From Sphingobium chungbukense (GTDB taxonomy: Bacteria; Pseudomonadota; Alphaproteobacteria; Sphingomonadales; Sphingomonadaceae), in contig NZ_LBIC01000006.1 of assembly GCF_001005725.1 (NCBI RefSeq), positions 279,624 through 343,623 of the forward strand: DNA of 64,000 nucleotides, in the 5' to 3' direction. Both the position numbers and the translations under genes were made by a program. This document shows, one piece after another, positions 17,351-27,151 of the stretch. The notes beneath the pieces were generated by a model. The model worked only from the letters and a program-made list of their open reading frames with translations, did no database searches and was not told the origin of the DNA. Every line of letters starts with the position of its first letter. Positions within the stretch are counted from its first letter, which is position 1.

Positions 17351-18157
17351 TCAGTAAGAGGGAGGATCGGCGAGGAATGCGTCGATTTCCCTGGCCACGA
17401 TCAGCGCACTCTCGATCGGGAGCATATGCCCCTCGGTAGAATAGACCACCTCCTTGCACCGCGGCAGCTTGCACGCCATGTCGTGCTGGATGGCGGGCGG
17501 GACCACAGGATCGGCCTCGCCACGGATGAGCAGGGCCGGCGCGGCGACATCCTTTAGCTGATCGTCGATCGAGAACAACGGATTGGCTGCCTGGAGCGCC
17601 AGGTGAACGCCGCTGTCGAGCGAGGTGACAGCGTCGAGCGTGGCTTCCGTCCAAGGGCTCGGTTGACGCACGAACATCCCGTCGAATCCCGGACGCAGGA
17701 CATCGCGATTGCGACCATTCTCGATCATGAATTTGAGCGCATCCACTGGATCGCGCCGGTGATCGGCCGGTCCCGGGCACAGCAGGCAAAAGGCCGAAAA
17801 TGTTCCCGGACGGCGAATTTCCGTGAAGAGACCGACCGGCGCACCAAAGGAATGGCCGACGAAGACCGGCTGATCGAGGCGCAACGTTTCGACAAAGGCG
17901 ACAATATCGTCGGCCAGTGTCTCGAACGACCAGTCGGCCCATGAATCCCTGGAGGCACCGTGGCCGCGCAGATCGAGCGCATACACCGCATAGCGCTTCG
18001 ACAGACGCGTCAACAGTTCCTCATAGAGCGGGCCGGTCGAACGCATCGCATAGCCGTGGACAAAGACAAGCGCCTTCTTGCCATTCTCCACGCCATAGGT
18101 GGAATAGCCGAGTTCCGCGCCGTTCAGCTCAATCCGTTTCATCATTTCGTCGCTCAT
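17351..18157 (-). CDS. Alpha/beta hydrolase
   Basis: A 268-residue alpha/beta hydrolase with HGYAMRS (oxyanion), DLRGHGASRDS, nucleophile elbow GHSFGAPVG, acid in IRGEADPVVPP and catalytic His in STEGHMLPIES. Start ATG 18157 follows GAGAGG. The closest well-known group is the MhpC/BphD-like and haloperoxidase-like hydrolases, so it could be a C-C hydrolase for a ring-cleavage product or a simple esterase. It is transcribed in the same direction as the CocE-family gene upstream (55-base gap), so the two are probably an operon. Confidence 0.88.
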   Translation of the reverse strand: MSDEMMKRIELNGAELGYSTYGVENGKKALVFVHGYAMRSTGPLYEELLTRLSKRYAVYALDLRGHGASRDSWADWSFETLADDIVAFVETLRLDQPVFVGHSFGAPVGLFTEIRRPGTFSAFCLLCPGPADHRRDPVDALKFMIENGRNRDVLRPGFDGMFVRQPSPWTEATLDAVTSLDSGVHLALQAANPLFSIDDQLKDVAAPALLIRGEADPVVPPAIQHDMACKLPRCKEVVYSTEGHMLPIESALIVAREIDAFLADPPSY

Positions 18158-18212
18158 GACAGCCTCTCAGCAATTCCGCATTTTGAAGTATCGGTAGATC
18201 CGTCGCGTCGGA

Positions 18213-19829
18213 TCAGACAAATGGGACGAGTAGATGCGAAGGGTGATGTGGGCCGGTAAGAATTTCATGCTGGCCCTGATTGACGCTGTCGTCATGCCCG
18301 AAGCGCGAAAATTCAACGATGTCACGGCCGCTTATGGCAAGCCGCAGGGTTTCGCCGGGCTCGAAAAGGGTGCTGGAGGGCAAGATCTCCAGCTCAACGG
18401 GAACGACTTCGCCGGGGCGCAGCTTCTCCGTCCGTTCCAAGCTCTGGAATGGCCGCCACGGTCTGGATCGCAGCGGATCGAGATGCCGTCTCGACGCGCG
18501 CAGCCAGCCAAGCGCCACCACGCCCGATCGGAACCCGTCCTTGCCACAGAAAAACACTTCCTGCCCGTGGCGATCAAATTTCCGGACGGCTGCGAACAGA
18601 TCAAGATCGTCGGTATCTTTGGCGCATACCCATAGTTTGAGCACCATGGGGCCGGTCACTTCAGTCCGGCGGTCGAAGGCGAGGTCGAACTCTATCGACT
18701 GCTTTGCTTCGGAGTCATAGGCAACGGACCCGGTCTGCCCCGGCATGGACGCGACGAGCGCCTTACGCGCCGGATCCAGATATATCGGCGTGAACCTCGT
18801 GCTCTCAAGCGGCCAGGCGGTCTCGCTGCGAACCTCGACCCGCTCCTTGGTCGCGCGCACTTCCAACCGGACACGCGGACGGTCTTGAAAACCATTATCT
18901 TCGCCCTTGAGGAAATGGTCGAAGAAGGATTTCTGCCACTCGACTGCTTCAGGGCTGTAATAGACTTCCCATTTGTTGCCGCCATGCGTGTAGAGCCATT
19001 TCTGTTCCGAGGCGATACGCATGAATCCCTCGATCGAGCCCCGCGTATGCAGGCCGTGATCGGACCAGGACGCGCAGATGAGCGCGGGCACATCGATATT
19101 CTCAAGCTCGAACGGATGGCGCGCGGCATGGTCCATCATCGAGGGTCCGGTCTCTGCAATGCCCATGCCGGCTCCGCGGGCAAGCGAACCGGCATAATAG
19201 CCGCCCAGAAAGCGGGTTTCCGGCACGCCACCCGGCTCTATGACATCGCGCAGGAAATCGCTCGCCCCTTCCCACGGAACAATGGCTTTCAGGTGGGAAG
19301 GTCTTGTCTTGGAGGCGACCATCCACTGGTTGCAGGCGAGATAGGAAACACCGTGAAGCCCGACCGAGCCGTTGCTCCATGGCTGAACGCCTGCCCACTC
19401 GATCAATTCCGCATAGTCATGCGCGTCTTCCTCGGAGTAGACGCCGGGTTCACCCTCCGACCCATAATAGCCGCGGGGATCGGCAACCATCACGACATAA
19501 CCATTGGGCACCCAGAAGCCCGGATCCGGCCCTTCCCAGGTCGTCGCCTCGCAGATGTGCATCGTGCCGACCGCCATACCCGCAGCCTTGATCTTGGGCA
19601 GTGTCGAATAGTCGGCAGGGCCAAAATCCTTGCCATAGGCCGTCACGCACATGACCACCGGATACCGGCCTTCCGCAATAGGCCGGTATATTGTCGCTTC
19701 AAGGTGAACACCGTCACGCATCCGGACGCGAACATCACGATCGACCACGATTCCCTCTGGAAGCGGATAGGTCACCGCTCCGAGATCTTGCTCCACCATG
19801 TTCGCCGCTTCATACGTCAACTCCGCCAC
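18213..19829 (-). CDS. CocE/NonD family hydrolase
   Basis: A 538-residue serine hydrolase of the CocE/NonD/X-Pro dipeptidyl peptidase family. The N-terminal catalytic domain has ADPRGYYGSEG and nucleophile segment GLHGVSYLACNQW. SWSDHGLHTRG and LYTHGGNKWEVYY are the likely Asp and His regions. A C-terminal jelly-roll domain (about 330-530; DRRTEVTGPMVLKLWV, RLAISGRDIVEFSRF) completes the fold. I chose the GTG at 19829 because a very strong GGAGGAGG lies about 6 bases upstream; an ATG-started frame extends to 19871, but its extra residues lack support. It cleaves esters or amides and is divergent from the TonB receptor gene. Confidence 0.9.
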   Translation of the reverse strand: MAELTYEAANMVEQDLGAVTYPLPEGIVVDRDVRVRMRDGVHLEATIYRPIAEGRYPVVMCVTAYGKDFGPADYSTLPKIKAAGMAVGTMHICEATTWEGPDPGFWVPNGYVVMVADPRGYYGSEGEPGVYSEEDAHDYAELIEWAGVQPWSNGSVGLHGVSYLACNQWMVASKTRPSHLKAIVPWEGASDFLRDVIEPGGVPETRFLGGYYAGSLARGAGMGIAETGPSMMDHAARHPFELENIDVPALICASWSDHGLHTRGSIEGFMRIASEQKWLYTHGGNKWEVYYSPEAVEWQKSFFDHFLKGEDNGFQDRPRVRLEVRATKERVEVRSETAWPLESTRFTPIYLDPARKALVASMPGQTGSVAYDSEAKQSIEFDLAFDRRTEVTGPMVLKLWVCAKDTDDLDLFAAVRKFDRHGQEVFFCGKDGFRSGVVALGWLRASRRHLDPLRSRPWRPFQSLERTEKLRPGEVVPVELEILPSSTLFEPGETLRLAISGRDIVEFSRFGHDDSVNQGQHEILTGPHHPSHLLVPFV

Positions 19830-19907
19830 CTGACACCTCCTCCGCATGTCCGCTCGCGCTGGGGCGGTCATCCATTGCGATCAGGCCTAGTCATGCACGG
19901 CCCTGCC

Positions 19908-19934
19908 GTCTGTCCCTTCTAATTGAGGACAGAC
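19908..19934. promoter_or_regulatory. CTGTCC dyad in CocE/TonB divergent promoter
   Basis: GTCTGTCC-N11-GGACAGAC, a perfect 8-base inverted repeat. The same pattern with the same 11-base spacer recurs at 29786-29812, before the hydroxylase operon. It is probably the binding site of a shared regulator; the LuxR-type protein encoded at 23533-24363 is the best candidate. Confidence 0.65.
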
Positions 19935-20059
19935 GCTCGTCGCCGGATATGGGAAACCGGCCACCGAGCCAATGTGCGCAGGATCGCAATCAAAGCCGCA
20001 TGCGCCAGCGGTATCGCGCCGCCAGCGCGGCTAATACAAGTCGAAAAGAGGGGATGACG

Positions 20060-22264
20060 ATGTTTCGCAAAATCACAACGCTTCTTATCACGGCTGCGCC
20101 GATCGCGATCGGCGCCTGCCCAGCTTATGCGCAGGGGAACGCGGACGCCGGCAGTCTGGAAGACATAGTCGTCACGGCCCAGAAGCGATCTGAAAATCTT
20201 CAGGATGTCCCGGTTGCGATCACGGCTGTGACCTCGGCGCGGCTGGAAGCCACGGGTATTTCAAACGCGGCCGATCTTGGTGCCGTGACGCCGAACCTCT
20301 CCCTGACCCAGGTTGCCGGCACGATCCAACCCCATATTCGCGGCGTCGGCACCGACTTTTCCGGACCCGGCGTGGAAAATCCGGTCGCGCTCTATGTCGA
20401 CGGCGTCTATATCGCGAGCGGCACGTCGTCCCTGCTCACGCTCAACAATATCGAGCGGGTGGAGGTGCTCAAGGGCCCACAGGGGACTTTGTTCGGGCGC
20501 AACGCCACGGGCGGCCTGATCCATGTCATCACCAAGGATCCCAAATATGATCCTCCGATGGCGCTGGACCTAAGCTATGCCAATTATGAGAAGCTTACCG
20601 CCAATGCTTATCTCACCGCCGGATTAGGGGATCGCGTGGCGGCCGACCTGGCGGTGCGTTACGAGCATCAGGGCGACGGGTGGGGAACCAATCTTTTCAA
20701 CGGCCGCGACGTCAACCGCACCGATCACGACTTCGCGGTTCGTTCGAAGCTGCTGTTCGAGCCGGGGGACGCGACGAAGATACGCCTGGCTGTCGATTAT
20801 GCCGACCGGAAGGCAACCGACGTGCAACATGCCTATCCGGGCTATCCGCAGAGCTTCAACAATCCCTTTTTCGGCGGGCCGTTCCCGCTTGGCGGCGCCT
20901 TCGACACCAACAGCAATGTCCAGGGCGACAGCCGATTGCGTTCGGGCGGCATCTCACTCCAGATCAACCAGGATCTGGGGGCCGTGGCGTTGCAGAGCAT
21001 CACGGCCTATCGCAAGAGCCGATATATGTTCGAGCTGGATCTCGATCTGACGCCGGTGCAACTGATCAGTTGCTGCGGCACCGATGGCGGACCTGTTCGC
21101 GCCAGGCAGATCAGCCAGGAATTCCAACTCTCATCCACCGGCGCGGGACCGCTCAAATGGGTGGCCGGAGCGTATTTCTTTGATGCCAAGGACGGATATG
21201 ACGATGTCAGCATCGAGCTTGCCGCGCCGGTCTCCTTCATTCCGGGCGTGTCCGCCGCCATCCTGCTGAACAACAGGGTGACGACCCGGTCGCTGGCCGC
21301 CTACGGCCAGGCAAGCTATGAGATATTGGACGACACGACCCTTACGCTGGGCGGACGCCTGACTCATGAGAAAAGGGAAATCAGCGGGACGGAGAGTATC
21401 GTCGCCGGGGGCGTCATCGCGGCGGTCCACCCTCTGCCTGTGGCCGGCTTTCCCGGAAAAATCGATTTTACGCGGTTCAACTATCGCATTGCGCTGGATC
21501 ACAAATTCTCGCCGGATATCCTCGGCTATGTCAGCTACAATACCGGGTTCAAGAGCGGCGGCTATAATCTGAACTCGTCGGCGAACCCTCCCTATAAGCC
21601 AGAGCAGATCAAGGCTGCGGAGGTGGGCCTGAAGACCGAGCTGCTGGACCGGCGGCTAAGGCTGAACATCGCCGCATTCCACTATAATTATTCCAATATA
21701 CAGGTGACCAACTATGCCGGAGGCAACAGCCTGATCGGCAATGGCGCGGCTGCCAAAATCTATGGCATCGATTTCGATGCGGACCTCGCCTTGGGGAATG
21801 GATTCTCGCTCAATGGCGGCCTGGGTTATCTGCATGGCCGGTTCAGCTCTTACGACAATGCGCCCTATTTCAACGGCTTTTCTGGTTGCGTCACTGCTCC
21901 GGGAAGTTTCTGCACCCTGTCTGCCAAAGGCAATCGGGTGGGGCAATCGCCGACCTGGTCCGTTAATGCCGGTGCGAACTACAAGACCGAACTGGCTCAA
22001 GGTACACTCGCGTTCAGCGTCCTTTACTCCTATTCGAGCCGCTGGTACGCGTCCGCCGACAATTTCGCCTTTCAGCCCGCCTATGGCCTTCTGAACGCTT
22101 CCGTCCAATGGACCGAACCAAGCGACCATCTTTCCTTACGCTTCTGGGGTAAGAATCTGACGAACGAAGTCTACGCCACTGGCATCGGCGAGGCCAATCA
22201 GGGCGTGTTCCGGCATCTTGGGGCACCCCGGACATATGGCGTAACGCTCGGCGTGAAGTTCTGA
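20060..22264 (+). CDS. TonB-dependent outer membrane receptor
   Basis: A 734-residue receptor with a signal peptide (MFRKITTLLITAAPIAIGAC, cleavage near AYAQG), a TonB-box-like EDIVVTAQKRSENLQDVPVA, a plug (RGVGTDFSGPG, RVEVLKGPQGTLFGRNATGG) and a barrel ending YGVTLGVKF. GAGGGG at 20048-20053 abuts an ATG at 20054, so I prefer the second in-frame ATG at 20060. It lies 45 bases upstream of the beta-lactamase-like esterase gene; with that gene and the LuxR gene it probably forms an operon controlled by the CTGTCC dyad. Confidence 0.94.
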   Translation: MFRKITTLLITAAPIAIGACPAYAQGNADAGSLEDIVVTAQKRSENLQDVPVAITAVTSARLEATGISNAADLGAVTPNLSLTQVAGTIQPHIRGVGTDFSGPGVENPVALYVDGVYIASGTSSLLTLNNIERVEVLKGPQGTLFGRNATGGLIHVITKDPKYDPPMALDLSYANYEKLTANAYLTAGLGDRVAADLAVRYEHQGDGWGTNLFNGRDVNRTDHDFAVRSKLLFEPGDATKIRLAVDYADRKATDVQHAYPGYPQSFNNPFFGGPFPLGGAFDTNSNVQGDSRLRSGGISLQINQDLGAVALQSITAYRKSRYMFELDLDLTPVQLISCCGTDGGPVRARQISQEFQLSSTGAGPLKWVAGAYFFDAKDGYDDVSIELAAPVSFIPGVSAAILLNNRVTTRSLAAYGQASYEILDDTTLTLGGRLTHEKREISGTESIVAGGVIAAVHPLPVAGFPGKIDFTRFNYRIALDHKFSPDILGYVSYNTGFKSGGYNLNSSANPPYKPEQIKAAEVGLKTELLDRRLRLNIAAFHYNYSNIQVTNYAGGNSLIGNGAAAKIYGIDFDADLALGNGFSLNGGLGYLHGRFSSYDNAPYFNGFSGCVTAPGSFCTLSAKGNRVGQSPTWSVNAGANYKTELAQGTLAFSVLYSYSSRWYASADNFAFQPAYGLLNASVQWTEPSDHLSLRFWGKNLTNEVYATGIGEANQGVFRHLGAPRTYGVTLGVKF

Positions 22265-22309
22265 CCTGCAATCAAGCGAGCCCGTAGATCAGGGTGCAAA
22301 GGATGACTC

Positions 22310-23533
22310 ATGCGGAGTGAAACAGGGCGTGCAGATTTTGGCGAGGTCGCCGCTTTGCTCGATGAATTGGTGGATTCGCAGCAACTGCCCGGCGCCAATG
22401 TCGTGATCCACCGGTCGGGCCAGGAGATATTCTACCATCAGTCCGGTTTCAGCGATATCGCGAACGGCACGCCCATAGCGCGAGATTCCATGTTTCGGCT
22501 CTTCTCGATGACCAAGCCGGTCATCGCTGCCGCGACAATGGTTCTGATCGATGACGGTGCACTCAGCCTGGATGACGCCGTCGTCGATCATATTCCGGAG
22601 TTTGCCGGCCTCGGCGTTTATGCGGACAAAGCCAGTGATGCCACTCGCCCCTCCCCGGCTCACATCCTGACCGTCAAACATCTGCTCACGCACACAGCCG
22701 GCTTTTCCTACTGGTTCCAGTCGGGCAATCCGGTCGGTGCGCTCTATGCCGCAGACCCCGGCATCAACCAGGACCGCTGGCGATACGATCCCCTTTTCGG
22801 AGGTCTCGATGGCCTTGCGCGTGTCCTGGGCGAGCTTCCTCTTGTCGCGCAGCCCGGCACGCGATGGCATTACAGCATGTCCTTCGAGGTTGCCGGCATC
22901 CTGATCGAGCGCGTGAGCGGGCAAAGGCTCGATGATTTTCTGAGAAGGCGGGTCTTCGATCCGCTGAAGATGGACGACACGGTCTTCTGGGTCGAGCCAG
23001 GCAAGTCTCACCGGCTTGCCTCCCTTTATCGTCCGAAGGAAGGCGGCGGCATGGAACTGGCCGAAAGCGGCGCTGACAGCCCTCGGCTGAAGCCGGTTCC
23101 CGGTCTCGCCGGCGGCGGCGGCCTCATTTCCACTGTCGATGACTATGGTCGCTTCGCCGAAATGCTGTTGCGAAAGGGCGAGTTTGGGGGTGCGCGCATC
23201 CTGTCGGCCCAGTCAGCACGCGCGATACTCTCCAATCACCTCCTGCCCGACCAACTCGAAGAGCTGCCCGAGCTCGCGAAGTGGGGCCTGGGCGGAGCCG
23301 GTGACGGAATGGGTTTCGGGCTCGGCGGCGCCGTGGTGCTTCGTCCGCCTGCCAACGGCGTACCGGCGTTTCCGGGAGAATATAGCTGGGGCGGCGGTTG
23401 CAGCACGACCTTCTGGATCGATCCGAAGCATGATCTCAGCGTCGTATTCATGACGCAGCGCTTCCCGCCTGCCGCGGATATGCCTCGGGATTTGTTGCAC
23501 AGCGCTGTGTACAACGCGCTCGGGCTTGCGTGA
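22310..23533 (+). CDS. Serine hydrolase, class C beta-lactamase-like (esterase EstB type)
   Basis: A 407-residue member of the beta-lactamase/penicillin-binding-protein-like esterase family. The SxxK nucleophile motif is SMTK in FRLFSMTKPVIAA, the Tyr motif is YSMS in WHYSMSFEV, and GGGGLISTVDDYGRFA and the final FWIDPKHDLSVVFMTQR are typical. No signal peptide is visible, so it is probably a cytoplasmic esterase rather than a beta-lactamase. It overlaps the LuxR start by one base (TGATG), indicating coupled translation. It is the third hydrolase type in this cluster, which suggests an ester- or lactone-bearing substrate. Confidence 0.9.
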   Translation: MRSETGRADFGEVAALLDELVDSQQLPGANVVIHRSGQEIFYHQSGFSDIANGTPIARDSMFRLFSMTKPVIAAATMVLIDDGALSLDDAVVDHIPEFAGLGVYADKASDATRPSPAHILTVKHLLTHTAGFSYWFQSGNPVGALYAADPGINQDRWRYDPLFGGLDGLARVLGELPLVAQPGTRWHYSMSFEVAGILIERVSGQRLDDFLRRRVFDPLKMDDTVFWVEPGKSHRLASLYRPKEGGGMELAESGADSPRLKPVPGLAGGGGLISTVDDYGRFAEMLLRKGEFGGARILSAQSARAILSNHLLPDQLEELPELAKWGLGGAGDGMGFGLGGAVVLRPPANGVPAFPGEYSWGGGCSTTFWIDPKHDLSVVFMTQRFPPAADMPRDLLHSAVYNALGLA

Positions 23534-24363
23534 TGAGGATGGGCAAGGCAGCGGCGATTCTGTATGAAGCGTCGATGGCTATAGCAACGCAGACGAGCAA
23601 TCCGCGCGGTTTGGTTTCCTTCGATGGAAGTTTGCTCGATTCCGTATCGAAGTGCATTTCTTCGATAGGTCGTGACGCGTTCACCGAATTCTTCCTCGAA
23701 TTCGTGTTGCAGGTCGGTGCCGCGCAGGTCACGGCCTTCAGCTATGAAGCGGACATGGCCAACTGCCTGCTCAGCCGGAATTTCCTCTCCGAGGAGAGGG
23801 GCGGCACCTTGGCCGCTGCCTATGTCGACGGGTGGTTTCGGGAAGACCCGCTGTTCAAGCGCGCCAGAGCCATGGAAGATGGCGAATGCGCCGTCGTCAG
23901 GCTGGAGTCGCTCCTGCCCGAACTGGACGAGAAATATGTATCGATGTTCTTCGGCGCACCCGGCTTTCGAACCAAGACGGCGATCCTCCTGGCGCAGGAT
24001 TCGCGCCGGATGATCCTGAACCTCTATCTTGCCCGCGATCCCAGTTCGGTTTCGTCGATCGCGCTCGATAGCATTCCGACGGAATTATACCAACTGATCG
24101 GCAGAATGCTGGCAACCCATTTCGCGCGGTTGAAGCCGCCAGAATTTCCCTTGCCGCTCGCGGTTCTGTCCGAACGGGAAAAGCAGGTTTGCCTCGGCAT
24201 GCTCGCCGGCCGGAAAGCCGAGGCAATCGCGGAAAATATCGGGGTAAGCGCCAACAGCGTGGTGACATATCGGCAAAGGGCTTATCAGAAGCTCGGCATA
24301 TCCTCGCGAGGGCAGCTCTTCTCGATCTGCCGTATCCAGGAAGGTGGCGCCTTTTCGGCCTAG
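23533..24363 (+). CDS. LuxR family transcriptional regulator
   Basis: A 276-residue regulator. The C-terminal LuxR helix-turn-helix is clear (about 215-265: LSEREKQVCLGMLAGRKAEAIAENIGVSANSVVTYRQRAYQKLGI split across two helices). The N-terminal 200 residues do not show the conserved residues of acyl-homoserine-lactone binding that I would expect, so it is probably a metabolite-responsive LuxR solo. ATG 23533 overlaps the esterase stop; a GTG at 23530 and later ATGs are alternatives. It is likely to bind the CTGTCC dyads at 19908 and 29786 (inference). Confidence 0.85.
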   Translation: MRMGKAAAILYEASMAIATQTSNPRGLVSFDGSLLDSVSKCISSIGRDAFTEFFLEFVLQVGAAQVTAFSYEADMANCLLSRNFLSEERGGTLAAAYVDGWFREDPLFKRARAMEDGECAVVRLESLLPELDEKYVSMFFGAPGFRTKTAILLAQDSRRMILNLYLARDPSSVSSIALDSIPTELYQLIGRMLATHFARLKPPEFPLPLAVLSEREKQVCLGMLAGRKAEAIAENIGVSANSVVTYRQRAYQKLGISSRGQLFSICRIQEGGAFSA

Positions 24364-24457
24364 CAGGATCGTAGCCGCGACCCGCTTCCTGCCATGATAT
24401 CCAGGCTTGTGCGCGGGCGAATGAGCCTGCTCTCAAGGGTCAGCTTCTTAACTCCGG

Positions 24458-26110
24458 TCAGGACGATGCCCCCTCGGCATGACGGGCGCGCAGGCGTTTC
24501 TTGTCGATCTTCCCGACGCTGGTCCGCGGGAGCTGATCCACCACCTCGAACCGGTCGAGCCTGGCATAGCGCGTGATAAGCCCTTGGGAAATGGCGTAAT
24601 CGACGGGAGCGTTGATGCTGTCGAGCGTCGGGATGGTGCCAGGCGTGGGCACCACTACGGCCAGTGGACGCTCGCCCCATTTTGCATCGGGCACTGCAAT
24701 CACGGCGGCCTCGGCGATGCCTTCGCCTGTTGCGACAATTTCCTCCAACTGAAGGGAATCGACCCATTCACCGCCGGTCTTGACCACATCCTTCAACCGG
24801 TCCCGGATCTGCACCTGTCCCACAGGGTCCATGGTGGCGATATCCTGCGTGTGCATCCAGCCGCCCCGCCACAAAGCAGCCGTTGCCGTCTGGTCTCCGG
24901 TGTAAAGCGGGGTCAGCCAGGGAGATCGCAAAACGACCTCCCCGCGTGTCCGCCCGTCATGGGGCACCGGGTTCATGTCTTCATCGACGATCTGCACCTC
25001 GACAAGCGGCGCCGATACGCCCGCCAGGGTCAATGCGTCGGGCACGCCCGCCTCACCCACATCGGCGGGCGGTCCGCGCCGGCCGGCGGCTGCCACGACC
25101 GGACAGGTTTCCGACATGCCATAGGCCGCGCCGAGCAACATGCCATGGGCGTGCCCCCTGGCAAGCAGGTTCCTGGTCAATGCCGATCCGCCGATCGTTA
25201 CCTTCCAACCCGCCAGATCAGCGCCTTGGTCTTCCGCGGCATTGAGCACCATCTCGAGCACGGTGGGAACACAGTGGGAATAGCTGACCCTGTGAATCTC
25301 ACGGAGCGCGCAGATCGTCTGCGGCTCATAGCGTCCAGGATAGACCTGTTTCAAGCCAAGCATCGTCGCAATATAGGGGAAACCCCACGCATGGACGTGG
25401 AACATCGGCGTCAGCGGCATGTAGACATCGCCCACGCCGATCCACGGGGCAGCGTCCGAAGCGCCGAACGGCGCGCTTATCGCCAGCGTATGCAGGACAA
25501 GCTGCCTGTGGGTGAAACAGACGCCCTTGGGATTGCCGGTCGTGCCGCTGGTATAAAATGTCGTGGCGACGGCATTCTCATCGAAATCCTCGAAGGGATA
25601 ATCGGGTGATGATGCCGCCGACATTGCCTCATATTCGCCGACCGCCCAGGCCGGCACGGCGTCAAATCCGTTGTCCATGATCGCGACGATCGCCTTGACC
25701 TGAGGTAGCAAGGGCAGGAGCGCCTCGACGATGGGGAAAAAGTCGCGATGGACGATGAGGATTTCAGCCTCGGCATGCTGCAACGTATAGGCGATCTGCG
25801 GCTGCGGCAGCCTGATGTTCACGGTCTGGAGCACCGCGCCCATCATCGGCACGGCGAAATAAGCCTCCAGATAACGGTGGCTGTCCCAATCCATGACCGC
25901 CACCGTCATGCCCGGTTTCGCGCCGACGGCTTCGAGGAGCGACGCAAGGCGCCCGACGCGGCCGACAAATTCGCGGTAGCTGAGGTCGACCTGATCGCGA
26001 TAGAGGATGCGCTGGTCTCCCGCTTTGGTCAGCACACCGTCGAGGAGGTGCCGGATCGTGAGGGGGACGCGATAATATTCAGCGGCAGGCTCGACAAAAC
26101 GCAATGGCAT
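24458..26110 (-). CDS. AMP-dependent acyl-CoA ligase (long/medium-chain type)
   Basis: A 550-residue adenylate-forming ligase with YTSGTTGNPKG, YGMSETCPV, the hinge region (RDRLKDVVKTGGEWVDSLQLEE) and the C-terminal catalytic lysine in RTSVGKIDKKRL. The GGEWVDS variant of the usual GGENIYP is typical of the fatty-acid and monoterpene-acid CoA ligase branch. Start ATG 26110 follows TAGGGAG. It lies 69 bases after the dioxygenase gene on the same strand, so it is probably the last gene of the hydroxylase operon. It converts an acid intermediate or side chain to a CoA thioester. Confidence 0.92.
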   Translation of the reverse strand: MPLRFVEPAAEYYRVPLTIRHLLDGVLTKAGDQRILYRDQVDLSYREFVGRVGRLASLLEAVGAKPGMTVAVMDWDSHRYLEAYFAVPMMGAVLQTVNIRLPQPQIAYTLQHAEAEILIVHRDFFPIVEALLPLLPQVKAIVAIMDNGFDAVPAWAVGEYEAMSAASSPDYPFEDFDENAVATTFYTSGTTGNPKGVCFTHRQLVLHTLAISAPFGASDAAPWIGVGDVYMPLTPMFHVHAWGFPYIATMLGLKQVYPGRYEPQTICALREIHRVSYSHCVPTVLEMVLNAAEDQGADLAGWKVTIGGSALTRNLLARGHAHGMLLGAAYGMSETCPVVAAAGRRGPPADVGEAGVPDALTLAGVSAPLVEVQIVDEDMNPVPHDGRTRGEVVLRSPWLTPLYTGDQTATAALWRGGWMHTQDIATMDPVGQVQIRDRLKDVVKTGGEWVDSLQLEEIVATGEGIAEAAVIAVPDAKWGERPLAVVVPTPGTIPTLDSINAPVDYAISQGLITRYARLDRFEVVDQLPRTSVGKIDKKRLRARHAEGASS

Positions 26111-26179
26111 CTCCCTAATCCCGGTCGCGCTGGGGCGATGCGGTGCAAACGCGGCGCTCTTTGACTTGCACTATTGCGA

Positions 26180-27151
26180 TCACGGCAGGGTGTGTCCGGC
26201 GGCAGACGCAACCCTCAAGGAGGCACGCATGCCGTGCCTTGCCGCCTCCAGCCGCAGCCGCCGCGCCTCGGCTTTCATCTCGTCCGACAGCCAGTCGCGA
26301 TCATGACCCCACAGGCTCGGGCCGCATCGCATCTCACTCGGCTGCCATCGATCCGGATCGATATCCCGGCCGCCCCAACCATATTCGATCAGGAACCGGG
26401 ATGGCGTTCGCATGTAGAAGGACGTCATATGATCGTTCGAGTGCCGCCCCAGCGTGGCGGCGACACGGCCCGGTTCGATCTGCGCCAGATCATAGCCCTG
26501 GCCGACGTCGTCGAAGCCGTCCAGTTCGACCATCAGATGGTGCATCCCGGCATGGCCGTTCTCGATCATCGCGAGACTGTGATGGCGGGTGTTGACGTGA
26601 AAGAAGAAGGCCTTGAAAGGCGCGAGCGTATAGTCGCTCAGCCGGAAGCCGAGCAGATCGCGATAATAAGGCAGCAATGGCTCGATCCGGCTGACGTTGA
26701 GGACCGCGTGCCCCATACCCAGCGAGCCAGTCCGGAAGCCTTCTATCGGTCGCCCCGGCACAAAGTCTGTGTTGGCGAGCGCCCGGCCATGGAAGAATTC
26801 GAGCACGTTCCCTTCCGGATCGGTCGTCGTGAAGCCGTCCGCCACTCCTCGATCTTCACAGAGCGCCGGCGGCATGGCGGAAACAGCCCTGCCGTGCGCC
26901 TCCAGCCGCGCCGCAAGTGATTGTAGCGCCTGCGCGTCGCGCACCTCCCAGCCATAATAGTCGACACCCTCGCCAGCCGCTTCGCGTACAGCCAACCGGT
27001 GGGTCGCATCGTCCATGCGCAGGCCGATCCGGCCGCCGGACAGCGGCAGCACCTGCATGCCGAGCAGATGGGTGCCGAACTGCCGCCAATCGTCCAGCGA
27101 AGCCGTGCGCGCGCCGATATAGCCCAGTCCGATGATCTCGCCGCCGGTCAT
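26180..27151 (-). CDS. Type I extradiol dioxygenase (vicinal oxygen chelate family)
   Basis: A 323-residue two-module VOC protein. The catalytic C-terminal module shows the three metal ligands of extradiol ring-cleavage enzymes: His in LGMGHAVLNVS, His in GMHHLMVELDG and Glu in RFLIEYGWGG. The N-terminal module (IGLGYIGARTASLDDWRQ) is the non-catalytic repeat. It matches the 2,3-dihydroxybiphenyl/catechol 2,3-dioxygenase class and should open a dihydroxylated ring by meta cleavage using Fe(II) (or Mn) and O2. It overlaps the FAH gene by 4 bases (ATGA). Confidence 0.9.
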   Translation of the reverse strand: MTGGEIIGLGYIGARTASLDDWRQFGTHLLGMQVLPLSGGRIGLRMDDATHRLAVREAAGEGVDYYGWEVRDAQALQSLAARLEAHGRAVSAMPPALCEDRGVADGFTTTDPEGNVLEFFHGRALANTDFVPGRPIEGFRTGSLGMGHAVLNVSRIEPLLPYYRDLLGFRLSDYTLAPFKAFFFHVNTRHHSLAMIENGHAGMHHLMVELDGFDDVGQGYDLAQIEPGRVAATLGRHSNDHMTSFYMRTPSRFLIEYGWGGRDIDPDRWQPSEMRCGPSLWGHDRDWLSDEMKAEARRLRLEAARHGMRASLRVASAAGHTLP

